Positions 1-5,345 of a DNA stretch of 5,345 bases are shown piece by piece. Both the position numbers and the translations under genes were made by a program. Origin of the DNA: Candidatus Latescibacterota bacterium. GTDB taxonomy: Bacteria > Latescibacterota > Latescibacteria > Latescibacterales > Latescibacteraceae. Under the pieces are notes generated by a model. The model made no database searches, was not told the origin of the DNA, and worked only from the letters and a program-made list of their open reading frames with translations. How positions within the stretch are numbered: the stretch's first letter is position 1; each line of letters opens with the position of its first letter. The DNA lies in NCBI GenBank assembly GCA_018656855.1, contig JABHYP010000328.1:1-5345 (forward strand). The letters are read 5' to 3'.

Positions 1-831
1 CATATCTGTCGCCATGAAAAATGCTCCGATAATTACACCCCCGGCCAGAATATGAAACAGCCACGGGCCGGAGAACAGTCCCTCATACCCTCCAAAAACC
101 CATGTCATCAGAGCCACCGTACCTATAAAAGAGAACGGTATGCGCCAGTCAATATACCGTTTATACATCAGAAACGCAGCGCCGATAAGCAAAAGTGCAG
201 CCGATGTCTCACCGATACAACCGGATACCCTGCCTGTAAAAAGATCAATACTCATAGCCTTAAGTTCCGCCATCTTTGAGATGGTTAAGACTTCAACCGG
301 CGACAAATCCTGAGCCTTTAACTGCATTATAGTTTCTTTAAGCAAAGCAAGTGGAGTAGCTACCGACTCAGCGTCTACACCCGCCGCCCCCCGGGGCATC
401 GTCCATGTTGTGGTCATCTCGACGGGCCAGCTGATAAGCAAAAAGACCCTTCCCAGCAGGGCAGGATTCATGGGATTTAATCCAAGGCCGCCGAATGTCA
501 TCTTGCCAACTGCAATTGCAAAAAAACCTCCGACAACCGGTATCCACCATGAAACGCCCCCCGGAAGGTTAAAGGCAAGAAGTATTCCGGTTACTATCGC
601 ACTCCCGTCAAGTATCGTGAGAGGTTTTCCCGCGAGTTTCTGTATTATGCTTTCAGTCACAACACAGGTAACAACTGCAAGAGCGATAAGCCAGAGCGCC
701 CTTAAGCCAAAAAAGTATACAGCCCCTCCCATTGCAGGTATAAGCGCCGCAACAACAGAATACATGATGATCTGAATTGTGGTTTTGTCACGCACATGTG
801 GAGTAGCACTTACTGTGAATAATCGTGCCAT
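1..831 (-). CDS. rnfD: Rnf complex membrane subunit RnfD (3' end missing)
   Basis: RnfD is an inner-membrane flavoprotein subunit of the Rnf complex, which couples electron flow between ferredoxin and NAD+ to Na+ or H+ transport. My translation from the ATG at 829-831 gives 277 residues, open to the window edge; relatives are roughly 320-350 residues, so the C-terminal membrane part is missing. Seen: hydrophobic segments at about 19-41, 44-59, 95-110, 122-136, 207-222, 232-246 and 258-273; the conserved stretches DGSAIVTGILLAF (75-87) and GGLGLNPMNPALLG (114-127); GCIGETSA (204-211); and GAFFMATD near the end (269-276). The motif D153-A-E-S156-V-A-T159-P-L fits the S-x-A-T site of the family, where the threonine carries covalent FMN, so T159 is the expected FMN residue. 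The gene starts 33 bases after the rnfC stop, with a GGAG about 10 bases before the ATG. The family call is secure; ion specificity cannot be read from the sequence. Confidence 0.96.
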   Translation of the reverse strand, partial: MARLFTVSATPHVRDKTTIQIIMYSVVAALIPAMGGAVYFFGLRALWLIALAVVTCVVTESIIQKLAGKPLTILDGSAIVTGILLAFNLPGGVSWWIPVVGGFFAIAVGKMTFGGLGLNPMNPALLGRVFLLISWPVEMTTTWTMPRGAAGVDAESVATPLALLKETIMQLKAQDLSPVEVLTISKMAELKAMSIDLFTGRVSGCIGETSAALLLIGAAFLMYKRYIDWRIPFSFIGTVALMTWVFGGYEGLFSGPWLFHILAGGVIIGAFFMATDM

Positions 832-841
832 AATATCTGGG

Positions 842-846
842 CTCCA
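842..846 (-). promoter_or_regulatory. Ribosome binding site of rnfD
   Basis: The minus strand reads TGGAG here, ten bases before the rnfD ATG. The spacing is slightly long, but this is the only purine-rich core in the 33-base rnfC-rnfD gap. It supports the ATG at 829-831 as the start. Confidence 0.6.
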
Positions 847-864
847 ATAAATAACGTTACCTGT

Positions 865-2235
865 TTACGCAGGATTTGCCGTTTTCGAATTCTCCTCCGC
901 AGCCTTTTGCCGAGCCTGTTCCTCAGCGCGGAGCTGTGCGAGTTTCGCTTTACCAAATTTTATATTTTCAACAAGCTTGCACTTTGCGGGACAGATGTAT
1001 GAACAGCTTCCGCATTCCATGCAGTCTAAAATACCATATTCTTTCGCATCGTCCCATCGCTCATATTCAATAGAACGGGCAATTCGTGTAGCCATAAGAT
1101 TCATCGGACACACATCAACACAACGTCCGCACGATATACATGTAAGCGAACTCCCCATATCGATCTGGTTCTCTTCAAGGGCAAGCAAACACGATGTACC
1201 CTTAACAACAGGCACTTCGTCTGTAAACTGGGAAATTCCCATCATCGGACCGCCCATTATCAGTTTTGCAGCTTTATCGGTATATCCTCCAGCTTGCTCG
1301 ATAAGCCTTGCGAAAGAGTCTCCCAGTCGAGTTATCACATTTGCAGGTTTTTGAACACCGTCTCCTGTCACTGTAACAACACGCTGAATAAGAGGCCTGC
1401 CAAGAGCAACTGCCTCATAAATAGCAGCAGATGTTCCCACATTCTGAACAACGCAACCAACATCCATAGGAAGGCCTCCGGCCGGAACTTTTCTTTTTGT
1501 CACCGCATAGATAAGCTGTTTTTCACCGCCCTGAGGATATTTCACTTTTAAGCCTTCCACACTGACTCCTGCAACATCCTTGACTGTCTCGCGCATCACT
1601 TTGATTGCATCAGGTTTATTGAGTTCAATACCGATAATACCTTTCTTACAATCAAGTATATTCATAATGATCTTGAAGCCCTCAATTATATCGCCGGGGC
1701 GTTCAATCATAAGGCGGTGGTCGCAGGTAGAGTATGGTTCGCATTCCACGCCATTTAGGATAACGGTGTCTATTGGCTTGTTTTCAGGGGGTGAAAGCTT
1801 AACATGAGTCGGAAATGCGGCGCCGCCCAAACCGACAATTCCAGCAGCTTGAATAGCGTCCCGCATATCTTTCGGTTTCATCGAGGAAATATCGCGTGGC
1901 GAGTTTATATCATCAGCCCATACATCCTCGTCGTCGCTTTCAATTACCACACAATCGGCTTTTTTGCCTAGGGGAGTGTATCTGGATTCAACAGCTTTGA
2001 CAGTTCCGGAAATAGATGCATGAACCGGAGAAGAAACAAAACCTCCGGCTTCGGCAACAACCTGGCCTTTTTTAACATGGTCATCTTTATTGACAACAAC
2101 AGAGGCAGGTGCTCCGATATGTTGGCTTACGGGAAGTACCACCTTCTGAGGAAGAGACATTTCATCGATTTCACATTTCTTGCTCAACAACTTCCCATCA
2201 TAAGAGTGAACCCCGCCACGAAATGTTCTTGCCAT
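865..2235 (-). CDS. rnfC: Rnf complex NADH-binding iron-sulfur subunit RnfC
   Basis: RnfC is the peripheral cytoplasmic subunit of the Rnf complex where NAD(H) is thought to meet the electron chain. The 456-residue product starts with the family motif GGVHSYDGK (7-15). A lipoyl/barrel-sandwich-like domain follows (about 30-83). Next comes a Rossmann-like region related to NuoF, with the glycine loop GLGGAAFPTHVKL (135-147) and NGVECEPYSTCDHRLM (161-176). An SLBB-like region lies at about 260-315, and MGGPMMG (327-333) follows it. Two 4Fe-4S motifs are complete: C366, C369, C372, C376 and C405, C408, C411, C415. The tail after 425 is short, charged and Ala/Glu/Lys-rich, unlike the long repetitive extension in gammaproteobacterial RsxC; the length fits the RnfC of anaerobes. 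A strong Shine-Dalgarno precedes the ATG. It is the first gene of the Rnf group, following rplS after a 137-base gap. No frameshift or missing cysteine is seen. Confidence 0.98.
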   Translation of the reverse strand: MARTFRGGVHSYDGKLLSKKCEIDEMSLPQKVVLPVSQHIGAPASVVVNKDDHVKKGQVVAEAGGFVSSPVHASISGTVKAVESRYTPLGKKADCVVIESDDEDVWADDINSPRDISSMKPKDMRDAIQAAGIVGLGGAAFPTHVKLSPPENKPIDTVILNGVECEPYSTCDHRLMIERPGDIIEGFKIIMNILDCKKGIIGIELNKPDAIKVMRETVKDVAGVSVEGLKVKYPQGGEKQLIYAVTKRKVPAGGLPMDVGCVVQNVGTSAAIYEAVALGRPLIQRVVTVTGDGVQKPANVITRLGDSFARLIEQAGGYTDKAAKLIMGGPMMGISQFTDEVPVVKGTSCLLALEENQIDMGSSLTCISCGRCVDVCPMNLMATRIARSIEYERWDDAKEYGILDCMECGSCSYICPAKCKLVENIKFGKAKLAQLRAEEQARQKAAEENSKTANPA

Positions 2236-2240
2236 ACTGT

Positions 2241-2245
2241 CTCCT
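2241..2245 (-). promoter_or_regulatory. Strong ribosome binding site of rnfC
   Basis: The minus strand reads AGGAG, within GCAGGAGACAGT, five bases before the ATG of rnfC. This is the best Shine-Dalgarno in the window. It fixes the start at 2233-2235 and suggests rnfC is translated independently of the upstream cluster. Confidence 0.85.
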
Positions 2246-2284
2246 GCTCATCTATTCCAAAGTAATTTTTTGCAAACTTCTTAA

Positions 2285-2304
2285 AAATATTTTACAAAAT
2301 ACTT
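2285..2304 (-). repeat. AT-rich inverted repeat in the rplS-rnfC gap
   Basis: On the minus strand AAGTATTTT and AAAATATTT flank a GT centre and can pair over nine positions, one of them a G-U pair. The repeat is followed by TTAAG. It lies after the rplS stop and before the rnfC Shine-Dalgarno, inside the predicted rnfC leader. As a terminator it would be weak, because the stem has no G-C pair and the T-run is interrupted. It could equally be an operator or chance in AT-rich DNA. I saw no GC-rich terminator hairpin anywhere in this gap. Confidence 0.3.
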
Positions 2305-2322
2305 GATGAATTTTATTCAGTT

Positions 2323-2350
2323 AATATATTTCATCGTCAGACATTGTAAA
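2323..2350 (-). promoter_or_regulatory. Candidate sigma70-type promoter for rnfC
   Basis: The minus strand shows TTTACA (2345-2350) as a -35 box, a 16-base spacer, and TATATT (2323-2328) as a -10 box. Each hexamer differs from the consensus by one base. Transcription would start near 2316, giving a leader of about 80 bases that contains the AT-rich inverted repeat and the rnfC Shine-Dalgarno. AT-rich gaps often yield such matches by chance, and the preference of this organism's sigma factor is unknown, so this is a candidate only. Confidence 0.45.
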
Positions 2351-2372
2351 TCTGATAAAGAACGTAATGGTA

Positions 2373-2717
2373 TTAAACATATTCTCTTTTGAGACGTGCG
2401 GCTTTCCCACGAAGTTTTCGTAGATAAAAAAGCTTGGCACGGCGAGTTTTAGTCGGATAGTTTTTCTTAATTTTTGCAATCATTGGCGAATTTACCGGAA
2501 AAATTCTTTCAACACCTATCCCGGCCGAGATTTTCCGGATTGTAAATGTTTCAGATATTCCACATCCACGTCTCTGAAGAACCGTGCCGGAAAAAATCTG
2601 TTTCCGTTCCTTATCACCTTCTATCACTCGGACATGCACTTCAATATTGTCTCCGGGACCAAATTCTGGAAGGTCATCCCGCATCTGGCTTGCTGAAAGT
2701 TCTTGAATACGTTCCAT
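2373..2717 (-). CDS. rplS: Large-subunit ribosomal protein L19
   Basis: L19 sits at the interface of the 30S and 50S subunits and contributes to an inter-subunit bridge. The 114-residue product has the normal family length and an L19 pattern from end to end: FGPGDNIEVHVRVIEG (19-34), KERKQIFSGTVLQRRG (36-51), SETFTIRKIS (55-64), GVERIFPVNSP (68-78), and the basic C-terminal block RRAKLFYLRKLRGKAAR (92-108). It starts 35 bases after the trmD stop. The Shine-Dalgarno is modest, an AGG-containing stretch about 12 bases before the ATG. It is the last gene of the translation cluster; after it comes a gap without an obvious strong terminator, so some readthrough into rnfC is possible. Confidence 0.98.
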   Translation of the reverse strand: MERIQELSASQMRDDLPEFGPGDNIEVHVRVIEGDKERKQIFSGTVLQRRGCGISETFTIRKISAGIGVERIFPVNSPMIAKIKKNYPTKTRRAKLFYLRKLRGKAARLKREYV

Positions 2718-2752
2718 ATTTCACCATACCTGTATTTTGTAAGTTATTGTTA

Positions 2753-3460
2753 TTATAATTCATCTTTACTATTATCAAGGAGATCCGGCCGCCGCTGACT
2801 GGTTCTTTTCACAGACTGCTCATAGCGCCATTTCTTGATTTCCGCATGATTTCCGGATAATAAAACATCAGGCACTTTATGTCCCTTGAATATTTCCGGA
2901 CGCGTGTACCACGGGCAGTCGAGCAGATTTGTCTGAAAAGAATCCTCTATTCCACTTTCAAAATCATTCAATACTCCCGGTATCAATCGTGCAACAGCAT
3001 CTATTATAACCATTGCCGCTGGTTCACCGCCTGAAAGAACAAAATCGCCAACACTCAATTCCTCTGTGACATACAACTCCCGGAAACGTTCATCAATTGC
3101 CCTGTATCGTCCGCATACCAAAATAACCTCATCAAGCATACTTAATCTATTGGCCTTGGACTGATTAAAATGTTTTCCCTGCGGAGTGAGGAAAATAACT
3201 TCCGGCCGCTTGTTCTTTTTGAATGGTACTGTGGATTCAACGCTTGAAGCCAGAATATCAGGCTTCATTATCATACCTGCCCCGCCGCCGTAAGGCTTAT
3301 CATCCACAGTTTTATGTTTGTCTACGGCAGAGTCACGTATATTTACAATAGAAACACTAAAAAGTTCTTTTTCAATCGCCCGCCTAACTATCCCGTAGTT
3401 CAAGAAATTTTCAATCATATCGGGAAAAATGGTCAGGACATTAACTTTCAGTCCTTTCAT
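2753..3460 (-). CDS. trmD: tRNA (guanine37-N1)-methyltransferase TrmD
   Basis: TrmD transfers a methyl group from S-adenosylmethionine to N1 of G37, next to the anticodon of a set of tRNAs, preventing +1 frameshifting; it is a dimeric SPOUT enzyme with a trefoil knot. I chose the ATG at 3458-3460, giving 235 residues beginning MKGLKVNVLTIFPDM. A TTG start at 3508 would add 16 unconserved residues and overlap rimM by 47 bases. Seen: DDKPYGGGAGM (53-63), TPQGK (92-96), the knot loop CGRYRAIDER (116-125), SVGDFVLSGGE (136-146), IDAVARLIPGVL (153-164), EDSF (172-175), LLDCPWYTRPE (179-189) and LLSGNHAEIKKWR (200-212). R158 and D173 match E. coli R154 and D169. The usual Glu-Gly of the knot loop (E. 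coli 116-117) is replaced by R120-A121. One base separates it from the rimM stop; its own Shine-Dalgarno is weak, so it is probably coupled to rimM. Confidence 0.97.
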   Translation of the reverse strand: MKGLKVNVLTIFPDMIENFLNYGIVRRAIEKELFSVSIVNIRDSAVDKHKTVDDKPYGGGAGMIMKPDILASSVESTVPFKKNKRPEVIFLTPQGKHFNQSKANRLSMLDEVILVCGRYRAIDERFRELYVTEELSVGDFVLSGGEPAAMVIIDAVARLIPGVLNDFESGIEDSFQTNLLDCPWYTRPEIFKGHKVPDVLLSGNHAEIKKWRYEQSVKRTSQRRPDLLDNSKDEL

Positions 3461-3461
3461 T

Positions 3462-4001
3462 TTATTTTGAACCTTTTGGATACGACGGCAATCCCTCAGG
3501 CAAATCAACGGTTATCTGTCTTTTTTCCACATTTACTTCTTTGATATACTCTTTAACTGCAGGGATCATGATATGTTCAGCGTCTGTCTCAATGACCAAT
3601 ACATCATTAGCAGGATACCGTTCTATAAGTTTAACGTGCCCAACAGTGCCGCTCGAATCAATTATTTCCATACCTTCGAGATCAAAAATATAGAAACTAT
3701 CCTCGTCAAGCGGGAACAATTCATTCTTTTTTACATAGAAATATAGGCCTCGAAATGCATCTGCAGCATCTCGGTCGTCTATGCCCTTTAACTTAACGAG
3801 GACTATATTATTTTTTAGAGAAGCTTTCTCAACCTCAAATGATTTTATTTCTCGGTTCGGCAATTCAACTTTTACAGAATCGAGCTTTTCAAAACGTTGT
3901 ATAAAATCAGTAAGCGGTTTAACTTTTAACTTGCCCTCAAGCCCCCGGGCTTTAATTACACGTCCGACAGCCACAAGTTTATCGGAATGTTCAGTTTGCA
4001 T
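3462..4001 (-). CDS. rimM: 16S rRNA processing / 30S maturation factor RimM
   Basis: RimM binds ribosomal protein S19 and helps assemble the head of the 30S subunit and process 16S rRNA. The 179-residue product has the usual length and two domains. The N-terminal barrel runs from VAVGRVIKARGLEGKLKV (10-27) through PLTDF (29-33) to DRDAADAFRGLYFYV (76-90). A linker, ELFPLDEDSFYIFDLEGMEI (94-113), leads to the C-terminal PRC-barrel with the conserved PANDVLVIE (130-138), MIPAVKEYIKEV (145-156) and VDLPEGL (165-171). The segment that usually reads KAHGxxGE is KARGLEGK here, so the common histidine is an arginine. It starts three bases after the rpsP stop with no clear Shine-Dalgarno (only an A-rich tract), which suggests coupling to rpsP. 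It sits next to S16 in many bacteria, in line with a shared role in 30S assembly. Confidence 0.97.
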   Translation of the reverse strand: MQTEHSDKLVAVGRVIKARGLEGKLKVKPLTDFIQRFEKLDSVKVELPNREIKSFEVEKASLKNNIVLVKLKGIDDRDAADAFRGLYFYVKKNELFPLDEDSFYIFDLEGMEIIDSSGTVGHVKLIERYPANDVLVIETDAEHIMIPAVKEYIKEVNVEKRQITVDLPEGLPSYPKGSK

Positions 4002-4004
4002 ATA

Positions 4005-4361
4005 TTATTTTTTTGCGTCTTCAGACGCTACATCAACAGTGGTTTTTTTATCTTTTGATTCTGCTGCTTTATTGGGTTTTTTCGATGACTTTTTGCTTTC
4101 TTTCTCATTATTGAATTCCTGAACAATACCTTCCTTACGCATAAGACACTCAACCGTATCGGTCATCTGTGCTCCCTTTCGAAGCCAATTGATAACCTTT
4201 TCACGTTCAACCTGCAAGTTGTAAGGTTTTTTCATCGGATCATAATACCCGCATATCTCAAGGAATCTGCCATCTCTCTGAAACCGGCTGTCTGCAGCAA
4301 CAATCCTGTAGAAGGGTCTTTTTTTTGATCCCATTCTGCGCAGCCTTATTTTTACCGCCAA
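4005..4361 (-). CDS. rpsP: Small-subunit ribosomal protein S16
   Basis: S16 is an early-binding protein of the 30S body. The 118-residue product opens with the family signature: MAVKIRLRRMGSKKRPFYRI (1-20), VAADSRFQRDGRFLEICGYYDP (21-42), and VEREKVINWLRKGAQMTDTV (51-70). The start is the TTG at 4359-4361: it gives exactly the conserved MAVKIRL beginning, a good AAAGGGG lies seven bases upstream, and the nearest upstream ATG (4376-4378) is in another frame and closes after eight codons. After the conserved core the protein carries a tail of about 33 residues (86-118) rich in Lys, Ser, Glu and Ala, longer than the short E. coli S16 (82 residues) but of a kind seen in several phyla. It starts 34 bases after ffh and is followed directly by rimM. 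Confidence 0.98.
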   Translation of the reverse strand: MAVKIRLRRMGSKKRPFYRIVAADSRFQRDGRFLEICGYYDPMKKPYNLQVEREKVINWLRKGAQMTDTVECLMRKEGIVQEFNNEKESKKSSKKPNKAAESKDKKTTVDVASEDAKK

Positions 4362-4368
4362 ATTTTAA

Positions 4369-4375
4369 CCCCTTT
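4369..4375 (-). promoter_or_regulatory. Ribosome binding site that fixes the TTG start of rpsP
   Basis: The minus strand reads AAAGGGG, then seven bases (TTAAAAT), then TTG. The strong purine core at ideal spacing decides in favour of the TTG start of S16. The ATG that directly precedes the core is out of frame. Confidence 0.8.
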
Positions 4376-4395
4376 CATTTGAGTTATTTTATTTA

Positions 4396-5345
4396 CTAAA
4401 ACGGAACTTTCATTCCTGTCAGCGATTTCATGCTACCGCCCATTTTCGACATCTTTTTTATCATTGTTTTCATTGTTTGAAACTGTTTAAGTAGATTATT
4501 AATATCATGTATGGATGTTCCCGATCCGCCGGCTATCCTCCGCTTTCGCGAACTATCAATAATTGAAGGATTCTTTCGTTCACTTTTAGTCATAGAAAGG
4601 ATAATGGCTTCCACATGTTTAAATTCATCGCCTGAAAAATCAATTCCCTTTAATGCCTTTCCGGCACCGGGTATTAATCCGAGGAGTTGGTCAAGTGAAC
4701 CCATACGTTTAATCTGTCGTATCTGATCCAGGAAATCCTCCAGGGTCAAACCATTTGAACTCAATTTTTTCTGGAGTTTCTGCGCTTCTTTTGCATCAAC
4801 AACTTCCTGGGCTTTTTCAACGAGTGAAACGATGTCGCCCATTCCTAGAATTCTGGAAGCCATTCTATCGGGATAAAAGCTTTCGAATGCGTCTATCTTT
4901 TCCCCTGTTCCTACGAAAAGAATGGGGCTTCCGGTCACTTCACGTATTGAAATAGCAGCGCCGCCACGAGCATCTCCATCCATTTTTGTAAGAATAACGC
5001 CATCAAAACTGATGTACTTCATGAAACCTTCAACAGCATTTACCGCATCCTGACCGGTCATACCATCAGCAACGAATAATACATGATGGGGATTCAATAC
5101 TTCCGATACCATTGAAAGTTCTTCCATCATTTCTTCGTCCAGATGGATACGTCCTGCAGTATCAACTATGAGAATATCAGCATTAGCTTGATGCAATGAT
5201 TCAATTGCGCTTTTTGCTATAGAAAGTGGGTCATTTACATCATTCAACCCAGTGAATTCAATGCCATTATTTTCAGCAAGCACCCTGAGCTGTTCTATAG
5301 CGGCTGGTCTGTGAACGTCAACCGAAGATACAATTGATTTTTTTC
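4396..5345 (-). CDS. ffh: Signal recognition particle GTPase Ffh (5' end missing)
   Basis: Ffh binds SRP RNA and the signal sequences of nascent proteins and delivers ribosomes to FtsY at the membrane. The window shows 315 residues, open at position 5345; relatives are about 440-450, so roughly 130 N-terminal residues (N domain and P-loop) lie outside. Visible, numbered from the first complete codon: DVHRPAAIEQL (9-19), whose RPAA separates Ffh from the FtsY version; DTAGR (61-65); MTGQD (95-99); TKMDGDARGGAA (119-130), the guanine-specificity region; VGTGEKIDAFESFYPDR (144-160). The M domain follows from about 198, with FLDQIRQIKRMG (204-215), SMTKSERKNPSIID (250-263), and the RNA-binding SRKRRIAGGSGT (265-276). 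The end is Met/Lys-rich, ending MKVPF. The GTG at 5281-5283 is an internal valine, not a start, since homology continues upstream. It is followed by rpsP after 34 bases. Confidence 0.98.
   Translation of the reverse strand, partial: KKSIVSSVDVHRPAAIEQLRVLAENNGIEFTGLNDVNDPLSIAKSAIESLHQANADILIVDTAGRIHLDEEMMEELSMVSEVLNPHHVLFVADGMTGQDAVNAVEGFMKYISFDGVILTKMDGDARGGAAISIREVTGSPILFVGTGEKIDAFESFYPDRMASRILGMGDIVSLVEKAQEVVDAKEAQKLQKKLSSNGLTLEDFLDQIRQIKRMGSLDQLLGLIPGAGKALKGIDFSGDEFKHVEAIILSMTKSERKNPSIIDSSRKRRIAGGSGTSIHDINNLLKQFQTMKTMIKKMSKMGGSMKSLTGMKVPF

Noticed and set aside
355..375. RnfD S-V-A-T in place of S-G-A-T as a possible loss of the FMN site
   Set aside because: The family motif is S-x-A-T with a variable second position (SQAT in E. 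coli RsxD as I recall it), so the site is intact.
410..775. A 121-residue plus-strand open frame opposite rnfD
   Set aside because: The minus strand encodes a clear RnfD throughout; the plus-strand frame has no recognisable domain and is a shadow of it.
977..1354. A 125-residue plus-strand open frame opposite the iron-sulfur region of rnfC
   Set aside because: It lies antisense to the conserved cysteine motifs of RnfC and shows no domain of its own.
2271..2300. A Rex or FNR operator in the rnfC leader
   Set aside because: Only half-site-like matches (TTGTAAA; TTGAT) are present; the partner half-sites do not match well enough to call.
2718..2752. An L19 leader RNA or other regulatory RNA before rplS
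   Set aside because: The gap is only 35 bases, AT-rich, with no stem structure that I can see.
3461..3508. A longer TrmD starting at the TTG at 3508
   Set aside because: The extra 16 residues are not TrmD-like and overlap rimM; the ATG at 3458-3460 gives the family-typical start one base after the rimM stop.
3781..4122. A 113-residue plus-strand frame with a hydrophobic, Phe/Leu/Ser-rich end resembling a membrane segment
   Set aside because: The hydrophobic stretch is the complement of the Lys/Ser-rich tail of S16 and the start of RimM; it is a composition artefact.
5281..5283. GTG as the start of a shortened Ffh
   Set aside because: The Ffh motif DVHRPAAIEQL is encoded upstream in the same frame, so the gene continues past the window edge.

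Overview
The window is a compact, single-direction stretch of bacterial chromosome. All six recognisable genes lie on the minus strand and are read from high to low coordinates: ffh (5' end cut by the window edge), rpsP, rimM, trmD, rplS, a 137-base gap, rnfC, and rnfD (3' end cut by the window edge). No tRNA, rRNA, CRISPR array, insertion sequence or phage gene was seen. Every plus-strand reading frame examined is explained as the shadow of a minus-strand gene.

Positions 2373-5345 hold a classic translation cluster. Ffh is the GTPase of the signal recognition particle. S16 is a small-subunit ribosomal protein, and RimM is the maturation factor for the 30S head. TrmD makes m1G37 in tRNA. L19 is a large-subunit protein at the subunit interface. 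Gaps between these genes are only 1 to 35 bases, so they are almost certainly one transcript. RimM and TrmD have weak Shine-Dalgarno sequences and probably depend on translational coupling. S16 starts at a TTG codon. The small KH-domain gene often found between rpsP and rimM in Firmicutes and some other phyla is absent.

Positions 1-2235 hold the start of an Rnf operon in the order rnfC then rnfD. Rnf is a membrane complex that couples electron transfer between ferredoxin and NAD+ to Na+ or H+ movement. RnfC carries the NADH/FMN Rossmann-type region and two four-cysteine 4Fe-4S motifs. RnfD is a multi-spanning membrane protein with its covalent FMN threonine motif. The C-D order at the front matches the rnfCDGEAB arrangement known from anaerobes such as Acetobacterium and Thermotoga, so rnfG, rnfE, rnfA and rnfB are expected just beyond position 1. 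The gap between rplS and rnfC holds a reasonable sigma70-type promoter and an AT-only inverted repeat.

The organism is most likely an anaerobic or facultatively anaerobic bacterium of moderate GC. I cannot name the phylum. A basic residue in the TrmD cofactor loop (CGRYRAID) recalls the Bacteroidetes/Chlorobi style of that loop, which hints at an FCB-like lineage, but this is weak evidence. I do not see a previously undescribed system here. The points most worth a second look are the TrmD active-site substitution, the joining of an Rnf operon to the ribosomal/SRP cluster, and the control region between them.
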